Shown: in pieces, positions 7,691-16,350 of the stretch
How the letters are laid out: each line of letters starts with the position of its first letter
How positions within the stretch are numbered: the stretch's first letter is position 1
Source of the DNA: Bacteroidales bacterium
Lineage (GTDB): Bacteria > Bacteroidota > Bacteroidia > Bacteroidales > Tenuifilaceae
Length of the DNA stretch: 64,000 bases
Assembly: GCA_013376985.1 (NCBI GenBank)
Contig: JACABB010000004.1
Location: 129,056-193,055 of the forward strand
Reading direction: 5' to 3'
The notes under the pieces: generated by a model
Database searches by the model: none
Told to the model about the DNA's origin: nothing
What the model saw: only the letters and a program-made list of their open reading frames with translations
Program-made: the position numbers and the translations under genes

Positions 7691-9862
7691 ATGAGATACT
7701 ATTCACTTCGAACCAAGCTTTTTCTTTACTCCATGATTTTTTGTTTTACAGGCGTGGTTCTGGTTGGAGCATATTCATATTTCACAGCTCGAGAAGCACT
7801 TATACAACGTACATATCAACAACTTATCTCTTTAAAAGAAGAGAAGGAAGTTAGAATTGAGGAGTTCTATCGAGAAAGAGCAAGGAATTTGAAGTTCTTA
7901 TCAACCCCAAATAATGTTTTAAGAATTATTGCTTCCTTAAATTCTCAATTATTTGAAACAAATGATATTAAAGCCATTCAAAAAGATGACAATTCAATAA
8001 TAGATCCTCAGCTGATTAGGTATCTTGCTGATGCAAAGGCTTACGTAAGTCTTTCATTTGGTTTGCCTAATAATAGAATTCATTCATTTAAAATTAGCTC
8101 CGATAGTAAAATTTCTGGCTACTACACATCATCCTTAGTAAATACTTCACTTGGAAATCTTTATCAAAAAGCAATTGAACGGAAAGGTGTTGTTTTTCAA
8201 GATTTAACTAAAGGGTCACTCTTAACTGAGTATTCATCGTTTATAGCAAGTCCAATATATAATGCTGACAGTATTTTACTTGGAGTAATCTTTCTTGAGA
8301 TTTCCGACAAAGCCATAAATGGTATTATGGCAGAACAACTTAACGAAAAGGGCTTAGGGAATACAGGCGAAGTTTACTTGGTAGGTCAAGATAATCTTCT
8401 TCGAAGTTCATCACGATTTATCGAAAAATCGATACTCTTGGCTAGCTGTAATTCAGAAGTTGTTAAAAGTGCCCATGAAGGTAAGGTTGGTGTACAAAAA
8501 ACTATTGATTATAGAAATCAAAAGGTACTAAGTGCTTATGGACCTGTAAATATTGATGATTTAAAGTGGGTTATTATTGCTGAGATGGATTACGAGGAGG
8601 CAATGAAGGAAATCATAGTTTTAGGCAAACGTATTCTACTCATTAGTTTTCTTGTTTTTATTACACTTACAATTGGTGTTTTTATTCTAAGCAAAAAGAT
8701 AACAGCCCCTTTAATCAGGTTAAAAGAAGTAGCCATAAGTGTAGGTGATGGAAAGTATGAGCAAACATTGCCAATTACACACCATGATGAGATAGGCCTT
8801 TTAACTGATGTTTTTAATAAAATGGTGCTTCAAATTAAGCATATTACCAGCAGTTTAAAAGAGAGAGAGCAAAGGTTAACCCATTTTTATAAGGCTACAA
8901 TAGATGGAATAGTTCTTCACAAAGCAGGAACTCCAGTACTTGTAAATCATGCATTAAGCTATCTTACTGGATATTCTGAAGACGAGTTGATTAAAAGATC
9001 CCCACAGGATTATCTACTAATCGATGTGGAAACATATATTTCGGCTCAGCAAAATGCTATTTTCTCGTTTGAAGCGATTCTAAAAACAAGATCGGATCGG
9101 AAAGTTCCTGTTGAGGTACAGAAAAACAGATTGCTTTTTCATGGTCAAGAAGTTGAATCGCTTGTTATTAGAGATATTTCTCGTCGTAAAGCAATAGAAG
9201 AAGAGTTACATACTGAACGTTTACGGCAAATGCGTTCTGTAATTGATGGGCAGGAGCAGGAGCGTCAGCGGTTATCAAGAGAGTTACACGATGGACTTGG
9301 GCAAACCCTTGTAGCCATCAAACTAAAGTTAGAAAGTATACCGCTAGATGAGCTGGGGAATCAACGTAAAACAATTGAATCGGTTAAGCAGATGTTTAAT
9401 CACACCATCGAGGAGACTAGGAGAATGTCTAATAATCTTATGCCTGCTGCGCTAACGGAATTTAGTTTAGCCGTAGTACTCCGAAATCTTTGTATTGAAA
9501 TAGAGTCAAATTCAGGGATAAATGTTTCACTAGTAATCGGCGTACTACCCGAATCGTTCAATCAACTTCTTAAAACATATATATACAGGATTGCACAAGA
9601 AGCATTGAACAATATTGTAAAACACTCTGGCGCTTCTCGAGCAGTAATTTCAATATTTTCTGATATATCAAAATTATACCTCCATATCGAAGATAATGGT
9701 GTTGGATATAATCCATCAAAGGGATATGAGTCAGGGAATGGGCTTTATAATATGAAGGAGAGAGCTATTTTACTAAACGGGAAATTTGAGATAATTACTT
9801 CTGTTGGCAACGGAGTAAAAATTCAAGCTGAATTCCCAATTTTCCCAAAACAAAAAATGTAA
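7691..9862 (+). CDS. Membrane sensor histidine kinase, NarL/HisKA_3 type
   Basis: A 723-residue sensor kinase. In order: a membrane helix near residues 10-30; a large extracytoplasmic Cache-like sensor region up to about residue 310; a second helix (ILLISFLVFITLTIGVFIL); a HAMP linker (ITAPLIRLKEVA...); a PAS domain (about 395-500); a HisKA_3 dimerisation domain with SRELHDGLGQTL, whose histidine near residue 533 is the likely phosphorylation site; and a HATPase domain (EALNNIVKHSG, IEDNGVGYNP, GNGLYNMKERA). One base separates its stop from the response regulator ATG, so the two are co-transcribed. The Cache domain suggests a small periplasmic ligand; none can be named. Confidence 0.92.
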   Translation: MRYYSLRTKLFLYSMIFCFTGVVLVGAYSYFTAREALIQRTYQQLISLKEEKEVRIEEFYRERARNLKFLSTPNNVLRIIASLNSQLFETNDIKAIQKDDNSIIDPQLIRYLADAKAYVSLSFGLPNNRIHSFKISSDSKISGYYTSSLVNTSLGNLYQKAIERKGVVFQDLTKGSLLTEYSSFIASPIYNADSILLGVIFLEISDKAINGIMAEQLNEKGLGNTGEVYLVGQDNLLRSSSRFIEKSILLASCNSEVVKSAHEGKVGVQKTIDYRNQKVLSAYGPVNIDDLKWVIIAEMDYEEAMKEIIVLGKRILLISFLVFITLTIGVFILSKKITAPLIRLKEVAISVGDGKYEQTLPITHHDEIGLLTDVFNKMVLQIKHITSSLKEREQRLTHFYKATIDGIVLHKAGTPVLVNHALSYLTGYSEDELIKRSPQDYLLIDVETYISAQQNAIFSFEAILKTRSDRKVPVEVQKNRLLFHGQEVESLVIRDISRRKAIEEELHTERLRQMRSVIDGQEQERQRLSRELHDGLGQTLVAIKLKLESIPLDELGNQRKTIESVKQMFNHTIEETRRMSNNLMPAALTEFSLAVVLRNLCIEIESNSGINVSLVIGVLPESFNQLLKTYIYRIAQEALNNIVKHSGASRAVISIFSDISKLYLHIEDNGVGYNPSKGYESGNGLYNMKERAILLNGKFEIITSVGNGVKIQAEFPIFPKQKM

Positions 9863-9863
9863 C

Positions 9864-10523
9864 ATGAATAAGATAAAAGTTGCCTTGGTAGATGATCATC
9901 AATTAGTAAGAGATGGAATCCGAGCATTGCTTTCAGGAATAGATGATATAGAGGTAATTACCGAAGCTAGTGATGCCAAGAGTATTTTGGAAAAACTTAA
10001 GTTGATTAAGCCGGATGTAATGATTGTTGATATTTCGCTTCCAGAAATGTCGGGGATTGAACTTACAAAAATAATTACGGCTCAATACCCTTCCATAAAA
10101 GTTATTGTCCTTTCGATGTATACAAATCAGGAATTTATATTTAATGCGATTAAAGCGGGTGCAAAAGGCTATCTTCCCAAAAATATTACCCGTGAAGAAC
10201 TATTGGAAGCAATTCGTGAAGTATTCAAAGGCAATGAATATTTTAGCAAAGATGTTTCTAATATAATTCTAAAGAGTTACCTTAAACAAGTTAAAGATCC
10301 CGAACGGTTTGATGCTCTTCAGGATGAAAAACTTACAAATAGAGAACTAGAAATTTTAAGATTTGTTGCCGAGGGTTACTCAAACCAACTAATTGCCGAT
10401 AGGCTATTCATCAGCGTACGTACCGTTGAATCACATAAAAACCATATCATGCAGAAACTGGAACTTACAACTACTGTAGATTTGGTTAAGTATGCCCTAA
10501 AGAATAAGATTATTGATTTATAA
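9864..10523 (+). CDS. Response regulator, NarL/FixJ family (LuxR-type HTH)
   Basis: A 219-residue two-domain transcription regulator. The receiver domain holds the acidic pair D10-D11, the phospho-acceptor D56 in VDISLPEMSG, and the conserved lysine in AKGYLPKN. The LuxR-type helix-turn-helix lies at about residues 155-215 (LTNRELEILRFVAEGYSNQLIADRLFISVRTVESH...). It is the cognate partner of the kinase one base upstream. The first thing downstream on the same strand is the small RiPP-like precursor at 10650-10836, a plausible but unproven target. Confidence 0.95.
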   Translation: MNKIKVALVDDHQLVRDGIRALLSGIDDIEVITEASDAKSILEKLKLIKPDVMIVDISLPEMSGIELTKIITAQYPSIKVIVLSMYTNQEFIFNAIKAGAKGYLPKNITREELLEAIREVFKGNEYFSKDVSNIILKSYLKQVKDPERFDALQDEKLTNRELEILRFVAEGYSNQLIADRLFISVRTVESHKNHIMQKLELTTTVDLVKYALKNKIIDL

Positions 10524-10649
10524 TAGAATAATCTAAGCAAAGAAAAGAGTAGGCTAGCAAATATATAACATTAAATCACAACAATTTGACAATTGATTAG
10601 AGTGTAACCAACAAAAAATAAGACTTAAAACAATTATTAACTTAAAGTT

Positions 10650-10836
10650 ATGAAAAAAGAAAAAAAAATTAAAACTTGACATGCTAAGTTCAAACGAACT
10701 TGAAAACAGAGAAGCCAACCAAATTAGAGGTGGTATGACAATTTGTCTTTGCATCTACTATTGTGATACGACTGCTCTGAAGGCTTCTGAGCGCTCTTTT
10801 GATAGTAGCGACACCTATCAATACTATAGACCATAA
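10650..10836 (+). CDS. RiPP-type precursor peptide (TIGR04149-like), leader out of frame by one base
   Basis: From the ATG at 10681 the frame reads MLSSNELENREANQIRGG, then MTICLCIYYCDTTALKASE and ends at 10836. A leader with ELxxREANQxxGG followed by a Cys-rich core matches, from memory of the family, Bacteroidota GG-leader precursors such as TIGR04149 (radical-SAM-modified RiPPs), whose leaders begin MKKLKL. Such a beginning is present at 10650 (MKKEKK...) but in another frame. It reads into a TGA because of a run of nine A (10660-10668). Removing one A gives MKKEKKLKLDMLSSNELENRE as one continuous leader. So this is either a broken gene, a phase-variable tract, a slippage-dependent gene or a sequencing indel. 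No maturase or transporter gene is adjacent. Confidence 0.6.
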
Positions 10837-10853
10837 GCAAATCTTATAACAAA

Positions 10854-10906
10854 CCGGTTATTTGCTGTAATTAAAGGTTGAAATCTAATGCTAAGCAAGT
10901 AACCGG
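10854..10906 (+). terminator. Long hairpin just after the RiPP precursor
   Basis: CCGGTTATTTGCT (10854-10866) and AGCAAGTAACCGG (10894-10906) pair over 13 positions with one G-T or mismatch, leaving a 27-base loop, followed by AATTTTAT. It starts 17 bases after the precursor stop codon, so it probably marks the end of that transcript. A second, weaker hairpin with a TTTTGTCTT tail lies at 10926-10957. Confidence 0.5.
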
Positions 10907-11020
10907 AATTTTATCCACTTAATATTAGAGGGCAAATTTATGCTCTTTTGTCTTATAAAATACAGAGTATTAACCGAAAAAAATCTGAATGTTTAGATTT
11001 CTCTAAGCACTTAGGACTGG

Positions 11021-12319
11021 TTAAACACCTTTTCTAGGAGCCAAGTATCTATTGTAAAGTAAAAGACCGATTATTGTTACAACTCCAATCATAGAGAACA
11101 TAAACCAAAGTAAACCTGGGCGACCCATTTGGGTTACAAATCGAACGTAGGTAAATGCTCCTAGTACACCCCCAATACCACTACCAATTACCCCATATAG
11201 AAATGAATAACCAAGATATAATGCTTTTTTATCTTCGGGAGCAATAAGCCCAACGTATGAAATAAACTTTGGATGGGCAGTCATTTCACCAATAGAAAAA
11301 ACAACAAGCCCTGCCATAAAAACCCATGCATGAGTTGATATTGCAAGAATTCCCATACCGAGTGTCCCGAATGAAATGCCTGTAATAATTGTTGGCATGG
11401 CTTTTTTATCCTTTACAATATTTGAAATTATGAGTTGAAGTGCAATAATAGTTCCAGCTGAAATAACGGTTACATGTTCTGCATCAAATGCCCATTTAGG
11501 ATTATTAACAAATAGAGATAAAAACGAATTTACGGTGTTATTTACAGGGGTCATATCCATGTACTCCTTTAAATACCATAATACTGTATCAAACATTTGA
11601 AAATATAAGATCCAAAAACCAGAATATATGAGAATCATCAGAAAAAACCTATAATCCTTAAGTACAAGTATCATTCCTTTAAAAACCTCAATTATCGATT
11701 TTGGGGTAGATGTTCTTTGGGGTTCTTTGTATACAAAAATGTTTAAAAGTAGTAACGAGCCTGTAAATACCGATGCCATAATGAATATGTATGACCAGCC
11801 AATACTTTTAAGGAATGGGATTAAAATTAACGGGAAAAGGAATGCCCCTAGGTTGATGGACCAATAATAAACTCCAAAACCTAATGCTGAATTACTCTGA
11901 TCTGTTGATCTGGCTATTGTTCCAGATATTATAGGTTTAAAGGTTCCTGCTCCAGTCACCATTAGCAATAAACTGAGAAAAACGGCAAAATAGGATGTGC
12001 TAATGCTGGTAAAGAAATATCCTAGACTCATCACAACAAAGGCAAACATTAACGTTTTTCGGTAGCCAAATTGATCGGCAATTGCTCCTGATAATATTGG
12101 TAAAAAGTAGAGTAATGGTGTAATAACGCTTTTAATAACGCCTACACTCTCTTTGGAAAAGCCTAATCCCCCATGATTAGTATCCAAAATTAGATATACT
12201 GAAAGAACAGACATAACACCGTAATAGGAACCTCTCTCAAAGAATTCCATTACAATTACTGTCCAGAAGTTTTTCGGGAATGACTTAAATACACTAATTT
12301 TATTCGATTTAACTTCCAT
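11021..12319 (-). CDS. MFS transporter of the peptide (POT/PTR2) type
   Basis: A polytopic membrane protein of about 432 residues with 12 or more hydrophobic segments. Near the N-terminus VIVMEFFERGSYYGVMSVLSVYL resembles the ExxERFxYYG motif of proton-coupled oligopeptide transporters. The rest of the chain has the MFS pattern, including a charged loop after helix 2 (GAIADQFGYRKTLM). The usual substrate for the family is di- and tripeptides, but this is a divergent member and the substrate is uncertain. The frame extends to a TTG at 12334; the ATG at 12319 is preferred. It is separated from the coiled-coil gene upstream by a terminator. Confidence 0.82.
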   Translation of the reverse strand: MEVKSNKISVFKSFPKNFWTVIVMEFFERGSYYGVMSVLSVYLILDTNHGGLGFSKESVGVIKSVITPLLYFLPILSGAIADQFGYRKTLMFAFVVMSLGYFFTSISTSYFAVFLSLLLMVTGAGTFKPIISGTIARSTDQSNSALGFGVYYWSINLGAFLFPLILIPFLKSIGWSYIFIMASVFTGSLLLLNIFVYKEPQRTSTPKSIIEVFKGMILVLKDYRFFLMILIYSGFWILYFQMFDTVLWYLKEYMDMTPVNNTVNSFLSLFVNNPKWAFDAEHVTVISAGTIIALQLIISNIVKDKKAMPTIITGISFGTLGMGILAISTHAWVFMAGLVVFSIGEMTAHPKFISYVGLIAPEDKKALYLGYSFLYGVIGSGIGGVLGAFTYVRFVTQMGRPGLLWFMFSMIGVVTIIGLLLYNRYLAPRKGV

Positions 12320-12352
12320 GCTTTTTATTTTCAAGATTGTTTATTTAAATAT

Positions 12353-12390
12353 AAAAACAGCCATTCATTAAAGAACAGCTGTTTTTTTGG
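12353..12390 (-). terminator. Terminator after the coiled-coil protein gene
   Basis: AACAGC and GCTGTT pair around a loop of about 17 bases. The minus-strand reading of the stem ends in GCTGTTTTTA. It lies between the stop at 12413 and the transporter start. Confidence 0.5.
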
Positions 12391-12412
12391 AATAAAAAAA
12401 TATTTTATATAG

Positions 12413-12949
12413 TTAACCTTTTTTGTTAAGATTTTTCTCAGCTTCTTTCAGCGCTTTTTCTGCCTCTTTTTTTGCATCCTTAGCCTTACTTAGAGCTTCT
12501 TTTCCTTTAATTTTCAATTTATTACCAGTTTCATACTTTTTAGTAGCGGCTTTGATTTTATTATTTATCTCTTTAGAATCAGCCTTATACTTGGTATCTA
12601 GTGTTTTTAGTTCAGCTTTTGCTTGTGTAACAGTCTCTTTATCTTTAGATCTCAGCTGCTTTTCAAGAGGTTTCGTGTTGGAAAAATACTCTTTATCGAG
12701 CGATTTAAGTTCACCCTCTAAAGATTTAAGCTCACCTTCTGCTTCTTTTGACATTTCCTGTCCAGCTTGAATAAGGCTATCGGCAGAAGTTACTTTTGCA
12801 TCAGCCTTATCAAATTTTAATTTTGCTGCATCAACTTTATCTTGAAGTTTCTTTACTTTAGGATCGTCTTGTGCAAAACTAAAATTTACTGATACTAAGA
12901 ATAGAAGTATCGCAGATATTTTTAAACTTCCGAGTATAAGTTTGTTCAT
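12413..12949 (-). CDS. Secreted coiled-coil protein of unknown function
   Basis: A 178-residue protein with a clear signal peptide (KISAILLFLVSVNFSFAQ, cleaved after Ala-Gln). The remainder is almost entirely charged helix rich in Lys, Ala and Glu (for example KVKKLQDKVDAAKLKFDKAD and KEALSKAKDAKKEAEKALKE), predicted to be a long coiled coil in the periplasm. I recognise no named domain. It follows the caspase-like gene on the same strand, with a terminator hairpin between them (13014-13050), so co-transcription is uncertain. A role as a periplasmic spacer or scaffold is only a guess. Confidence 0.7.
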   Translation of the reverse strand: MNKLILGSLKISAILLFLVSVNFSFAQDDPKVKKLQDKVDAAKLKFDKADAKVTSADSLIQAGQEMSKEAEGELKSLEGELKSLDKEYFSNTKPLEKQLRSKDKETVTQAKAELKTLDTKYKADSKEINNKIKAATKKYETGNKLKIKGKEALSKAKDAKKEAEKALKEAEKNLNKKG

Positions 12950-13013
12950 AATGTTTTTTTTTAGGATTAAACTGAATAGTTGTACGTTGATTTTTTCAAG
13001 TTGTTGGGTAAAA

Positions 13014-13050
13014 TTAATAAAAAGATACCCACTATAGTAAAGTGGGTAAC
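13014..13050 (-). terminator. Terminator after the caspase-like gene
   Basis: TACCCACT and AGTGGGTA form an 8-bp stem around a short loop. The minus strand continues into CTTTTTATT. Its upper end is just past the stop at 13057. The plus-strand side also has a T run, so it could work both ways. Confidence 0.75.
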
Positions 13051-13056
13051 TTTTTT

Positions 13057-15039
13057 TTATTTTTTTACAAAGATAAAATCACCACCTTCATCTCCAGTAT
13101 CCTTAATGTCCCCATACATAGGTGTGACTGGACTTCCGTTCATTACATCTGCTTTAAAACTACTGAAAAGTTCTTCTGCAGTAAGATAGTCTTTGGTGTT
13201 TTCATTCAATCTTTTAACAAGGTACTCAAGAAACAGGCTCTTATCTGGAACAACTGTTAAAGCGCCACTTGTCATCGCCTGACGGCTTGGATTATCATAT
13301 AACTTGTTCTTTGCAGTTGAGGTTTCCTCAAAGGTTTTACGATTTCTAAAAATACTACCACCAAAGCAAGCATCAGTAATTAAAAGGGTGTGTTTTGATT
13401 TTATTGCTGCAACATAATCCTTTATCTGGCTATTTGCAAGCCAATTTGATGTAGTATTTGACTTTGAATCAACTGGAAGCCAGTACCCAAAATCGGTTTG
13501 TTGATCCCAGTATCCATGACCTGCATAGAAAACAAGAATATTATCGTTTTTGGTTACTTTACGGGTTAAGCGATCTAACTCGTTGATCATTTGCTCTCTG
13601 GTTGGATTTTTAATAAATGTTACATCTTCTTGATTAAAGGTGTAGCGGGTTGTCAGCGCTAAGGCAAGTTTTGCGGCATCGCTGATTGGTCCATCAAGTT
13701 TTGGAATTTGAGGATCCTGATAATCATTAGCACCAAGAATAAGCGCATAGTATTTTGGTGCTCGCTTTTCAGTATTATCGAAAAGAAGATCTAACTCTTC
13801 GGTCTCTCCTTTTACATTAGCACCTGCGGTAGATTTTCTAAGAACAAAAAATTTCTTTTCAACGCTATTTTGTCTTACATCTAATGCTCGAATTGCAATT
13901 TCGTTTTTTCCTACGGAAAGAGGAATATTTGCCTCAAAATTCCCATCGGAACTCAATGTTGCCTCAATACCATTTATTACAACTTCGTATAAACCGCTTT
14001 CATCAACGGCCTTTCCCTTAACGATTATATTAGCATCTGAGGTGGCAAACTCTTCACCAGTGCTTAATGCTCTTAAACGTTTATCGTGCATTCCGCTAGA
14101 TAATTGTCCGTATGGACGACCACGGGTTGCCTCTTTACCCGAAAGAACAACGTTTTCTGGACTTGTAACAGTAAGGACAGGAGGGTTTTTATCTACAACC
14201 TCAACTTTTTTAACGGTAAGATGTGAAAGGCTTGAGGTTGCTTCAAGTTTCTTTGAAACTTCAACTTTCATTCCAAGAGTTTTTACTGCTGTAATTGGTA
14301 AATCTTGGAACTTCACTTTCCCTATTTTAAGATCAAGACCATAACCATCATAAGTAATTAGTTCTATGCCCAAATCGAGCTTCATGGCTCTGTTTAAATC
14401 TTCTGGAACTCTATCAAAAGCAAAGACTGCTTTAACTGTTTCGCCGTTCTTTAAAGTTTTTGTTGGGGTTGAATAGCGTTCATTTCCTTGAACATCACCT
14501 AAAGTACCACGTTGTGCATCGTATTTTTGCTTTTTAAAGTCGGTGATTGTAATTAATCCATTAATCATTTTAAGATCACGGGTTGGACCATTGTTGGTAA
14601 TGGTTAGCATCAACTCTAAACTATTTTTATTTAGATGATGTAAACTTTCAATTTTAAAGTTTACCTTACCAACTTCATCCTGTGTAGGAAGCGTTGATTT
14701 TGTATCGGCGGTTAATTTAAATATAACATTCCCGTCGAGTTCTTTCATATCTTTCAGAACATCCCAGATGATAATTTGATTTCTCCCACCAGGAACATTA
14801 GCTCCTACGTTGCCCGAAACACTTTTCATTGGCAAAAAAGTTTTGCCAGCGTCAAGAGAATAATAAGGTGTTACGTTGAACAGCTGTCCAAGGCTCTCAC
14901 CGGAAATTGCATACTCAAGGTTAACTTTCTCGCCAAGTTGTTTTGCAGAAATGTTAGTGAAATCTTGAGCTAATGCGGAAATTGCATTTAGCAATAGTAC
15001 CGCTAATACTGATAAGATTATTCTAAATCCTTTGCTCAT
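13057..15039 (-). CDS. Secreted caspase-family (C14) protease
   Basis: A 660-residue protein with a signal peptide (MSKGFRIILSVLAVLLLNAISALAQ), beta-rich N-terminal regions, an Ig-like segment near residues 325-395, and a caspase-like domain from about residue 430 (KYYALILGANDY). The catalytic pair is visible: His in FYAGHGYWD near residue 505 and Cys in ITDACFGGSIF near residue 557. This is the metacaspase/paracaspase-like form common in bacteria. With the signal peptide it should act in the periplasm or outside the cell; no T9SS tail is present. It lies 28 bp after the LPP20-like gene on the same strand, so the two are probably co-transcribed. Confidence 0.88.
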   Translation of the reverse strand: MSKGFRIILSVLAVLLLNAISALAQDFTNISAKQLGEKVNLEYAISGESLGQLFNVTPYYSLDAGKTFLPMKSVSGNVGANVPGGRNQIIIWDVLKDMKELDGNVIFKLTADTKSTLPTQDEVGKVNFKIESLHHLNKNSLELMLTITNNGPTRDLKMINGLITITDFKKQKYDAQRGTLGDVQGNERYSTPTKTLKNGETVKAVFAFDRVPEDLNRAMKLDLGIELITYDGYGLDLKIGKVKFQDLPITAVKTLGMKVEVSKKLEATSSLSHLTVKKVEVVDKNPPVLTVTSPENVVLSGKEATRGRPYGQLSSGMHDKRLRALSTGEEFATSDANIIVKGKAVDESGLYEVVINGIEATLSSDGNFEANIPLSVGKNEIAIRALDVRQNSVEKKFFVLRKSTAGANVKGETEELDLLFDNTEKRAPKYYALILGANDYQDPQIPKLDGPISDAAKLALALTTRYTFNQEDVTFIKNPTREQMINELDRLTRKVTKNDNILVFYAGHGYWDQQTDFGYWLPVDSKSNTTSNWLANSQIKDYVAAIKSKHTLLITDACFGGSIFRNRKTFEETSTAKNKLYDNPSRQAMTSGALTVVPDKSLFLEYLVKRLNENTKDYLTAEELFSSFKADVMNGSPVTPMYGDIKDTGDEGGDFIFVKK

Positions 15040-15066
15040 ATTATAAAGTTTTATAGGTTCAGTTTA

Positions 15067-16113
15067 CTATTTGGGAGACACTATTTCGTTTATGTTTAAA
15101 TTAAGTTTCATTGTGTCCCTTTCAAATATAATGCCATTTAATTTGAGATTGGCAAGATAAGAGACTGTTTCGCGTGTGAGATTGGATGTTGCAGGGTTAT
15201 ACTTTTCCCCAAGATTTTTTATCCTTGTCTTGGTTTGTTGTGTTGAAAGAGTCAAACTACGAAGGAATTCCCGAGTAAATTTGCTCCACAATCCATTATA
15301 GCTAACTAAAGGAGGAACATTTTTATCCTCTGTAGGAGCAGTATATTTATAGATATATACAGGGAATTCAATTTTGCTGTTTAAATATTCTGAATTAGAT
15401 AGAAACTTATTCCCTTTCTCTCGATACAGATAATGTGCAGATTGAGTTATGTTTTCAGATTGGCGCAATGCTGATAATAATTCGTACTCAGCTTGAACCT
15501 CAAAAGCATCGGCTACTTGTGCTTCAATATAAAGAACACTGCCAACCACTGAAAGTAAATTATGACCTTCATTCTGCAATGCTTTTGGTTCATATTTAAT
15601 AAGTATCATCGATTCGTTATAGCGTGTCATATGGCTATCTAGAACAGCAAAAGAAGCATCGTCGATTTTTGATGCAGAGGAAACTTTAAAGTAGGTGTCG
15701 AATCGTTGGCGATAATCGGAATACTTACCTGATTGCTTTTCCGAAGTGTACACATCCCTAAAATATTGAAGTTTTGCATTAAGGTATATCCCTGCCATTG
15801 CTTTTGCTCTATGAATGGCCATTTCTTTTCCCTTAGCCGATTCCATATCGGGGTCGGAAATTCCAACAGCGTAAATACAATTCATCCCGCCCTGTGGTGG
15901 TGTAAAAAACCAAGTAGGTAATGTATCTGGGTAGAAACTTAGTTTTGTTAAATTTTTAAACTTATTTGACGACCTGTTTTGAGATTCACTAGTCTCCTTC
16001 AAAAAAGTTTTTTCAAAATTATTTTTTTCTTGACTTTTAGAATTGCTTGGAATAAAGGCAATTGTAATAAGTAAAAGGATGCTGTAGGGGTAAATTTTTT
16101 TCATAGTATTCAA
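15067..16113 (-). CDS. LPP20-like exported protein
   Basis: A 348-residue protein with an N-terminal hydrophobic export signal (YPYSILLLITIAFIPSNSKSQ). PTWFFTPPQGGMNCIYAVGISDPDMESAKGKEMAIHRAKAMAGIYL (residues about 65-110) has the pattern of LPP20-family proteins: a W-x-x-P opening, a YAVGIS segment, then a helix of A-x-x-x-A residues. The lipobox cysteine of true LPP20 lipoproteins is not obvious, so it is probably soluble in the periplasm. The close spacing to the caspase-like gene suggests a shared job at the envelope; no function is established from the sequence. Confidence 0.65.
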   Translation of the reverse strand: MNTMKKIYPYSILLLITIAFIPSNSKSQEKNNFEKTFLKETSESQNRSSNKFKNLTKLSFYPDTLPTWFFTPPQGGMNCIYAVGISDPDMESAKGKEMAIHRAKAMAGIYLNAKLQYFRDVYTSEKQSGKYSDYRQRFDTYFKVSSASKIDDASFAVLDSHMTRYNESMILIKYEPKALQNEGHNLLSVVGSVLYIEAQVADAFEVQAEYELLSALRQSENITQSAHYLYREKGNKFLSNSEYLNSKIEFPVYIYKYTAPTEDKNVPPLVSYNGLWSKFTREFLRSLTLSTQQTKTRIKNLGEKYNPATSNLTRETVSYLANLKLNGIIFERDTMKLNLNINEIVSPK

Positions 16114-16267
16114 ATGCTCTTATCTAGGTAAAAATAGGAAATAAAAAGCATTCCATTACCAAACTAGTTTACCCATTTTTGATGTAAGCCCGATAATGAT
16201 ATATGAGAGCCGTATTATCGATTGCAAATCTATTGGAATAGATTTATTAACTATCAATGGGATAACA

Positions 16268-16302
16268 ACAAAAAAGGAAGGCTACCCATTGAGAGTAGCC
16301 TT
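16268..16302 (-). terminator. Terminator after the M6 protease gene
   Basis: AAGGCTAC and GTAGCCTT pair around a 9-base loop, and the minus-strand reading continues into CCTTTTTTGTTG. It lies about 50 bases after the stop at 16351. Confidence 0.8.
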
Positions 16303-16350
16303 AACCTTATAAATCTAAACCTGATTTTTGCAGGTTGTTAGTGATTGTTA

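Noticed and set aside
10554..10754. Minus-strand frame overlapping the RiPP-like gene
   Set aside because: It is antisense to a recognisable GG leader and its poly-F stretch is just the A tracts read backwards.
15639..15866. Alternative minus-strand frame inside the LPP20-like gene
   Set aside because: It overlaps a well-supported gene in another frame and shows no domain.
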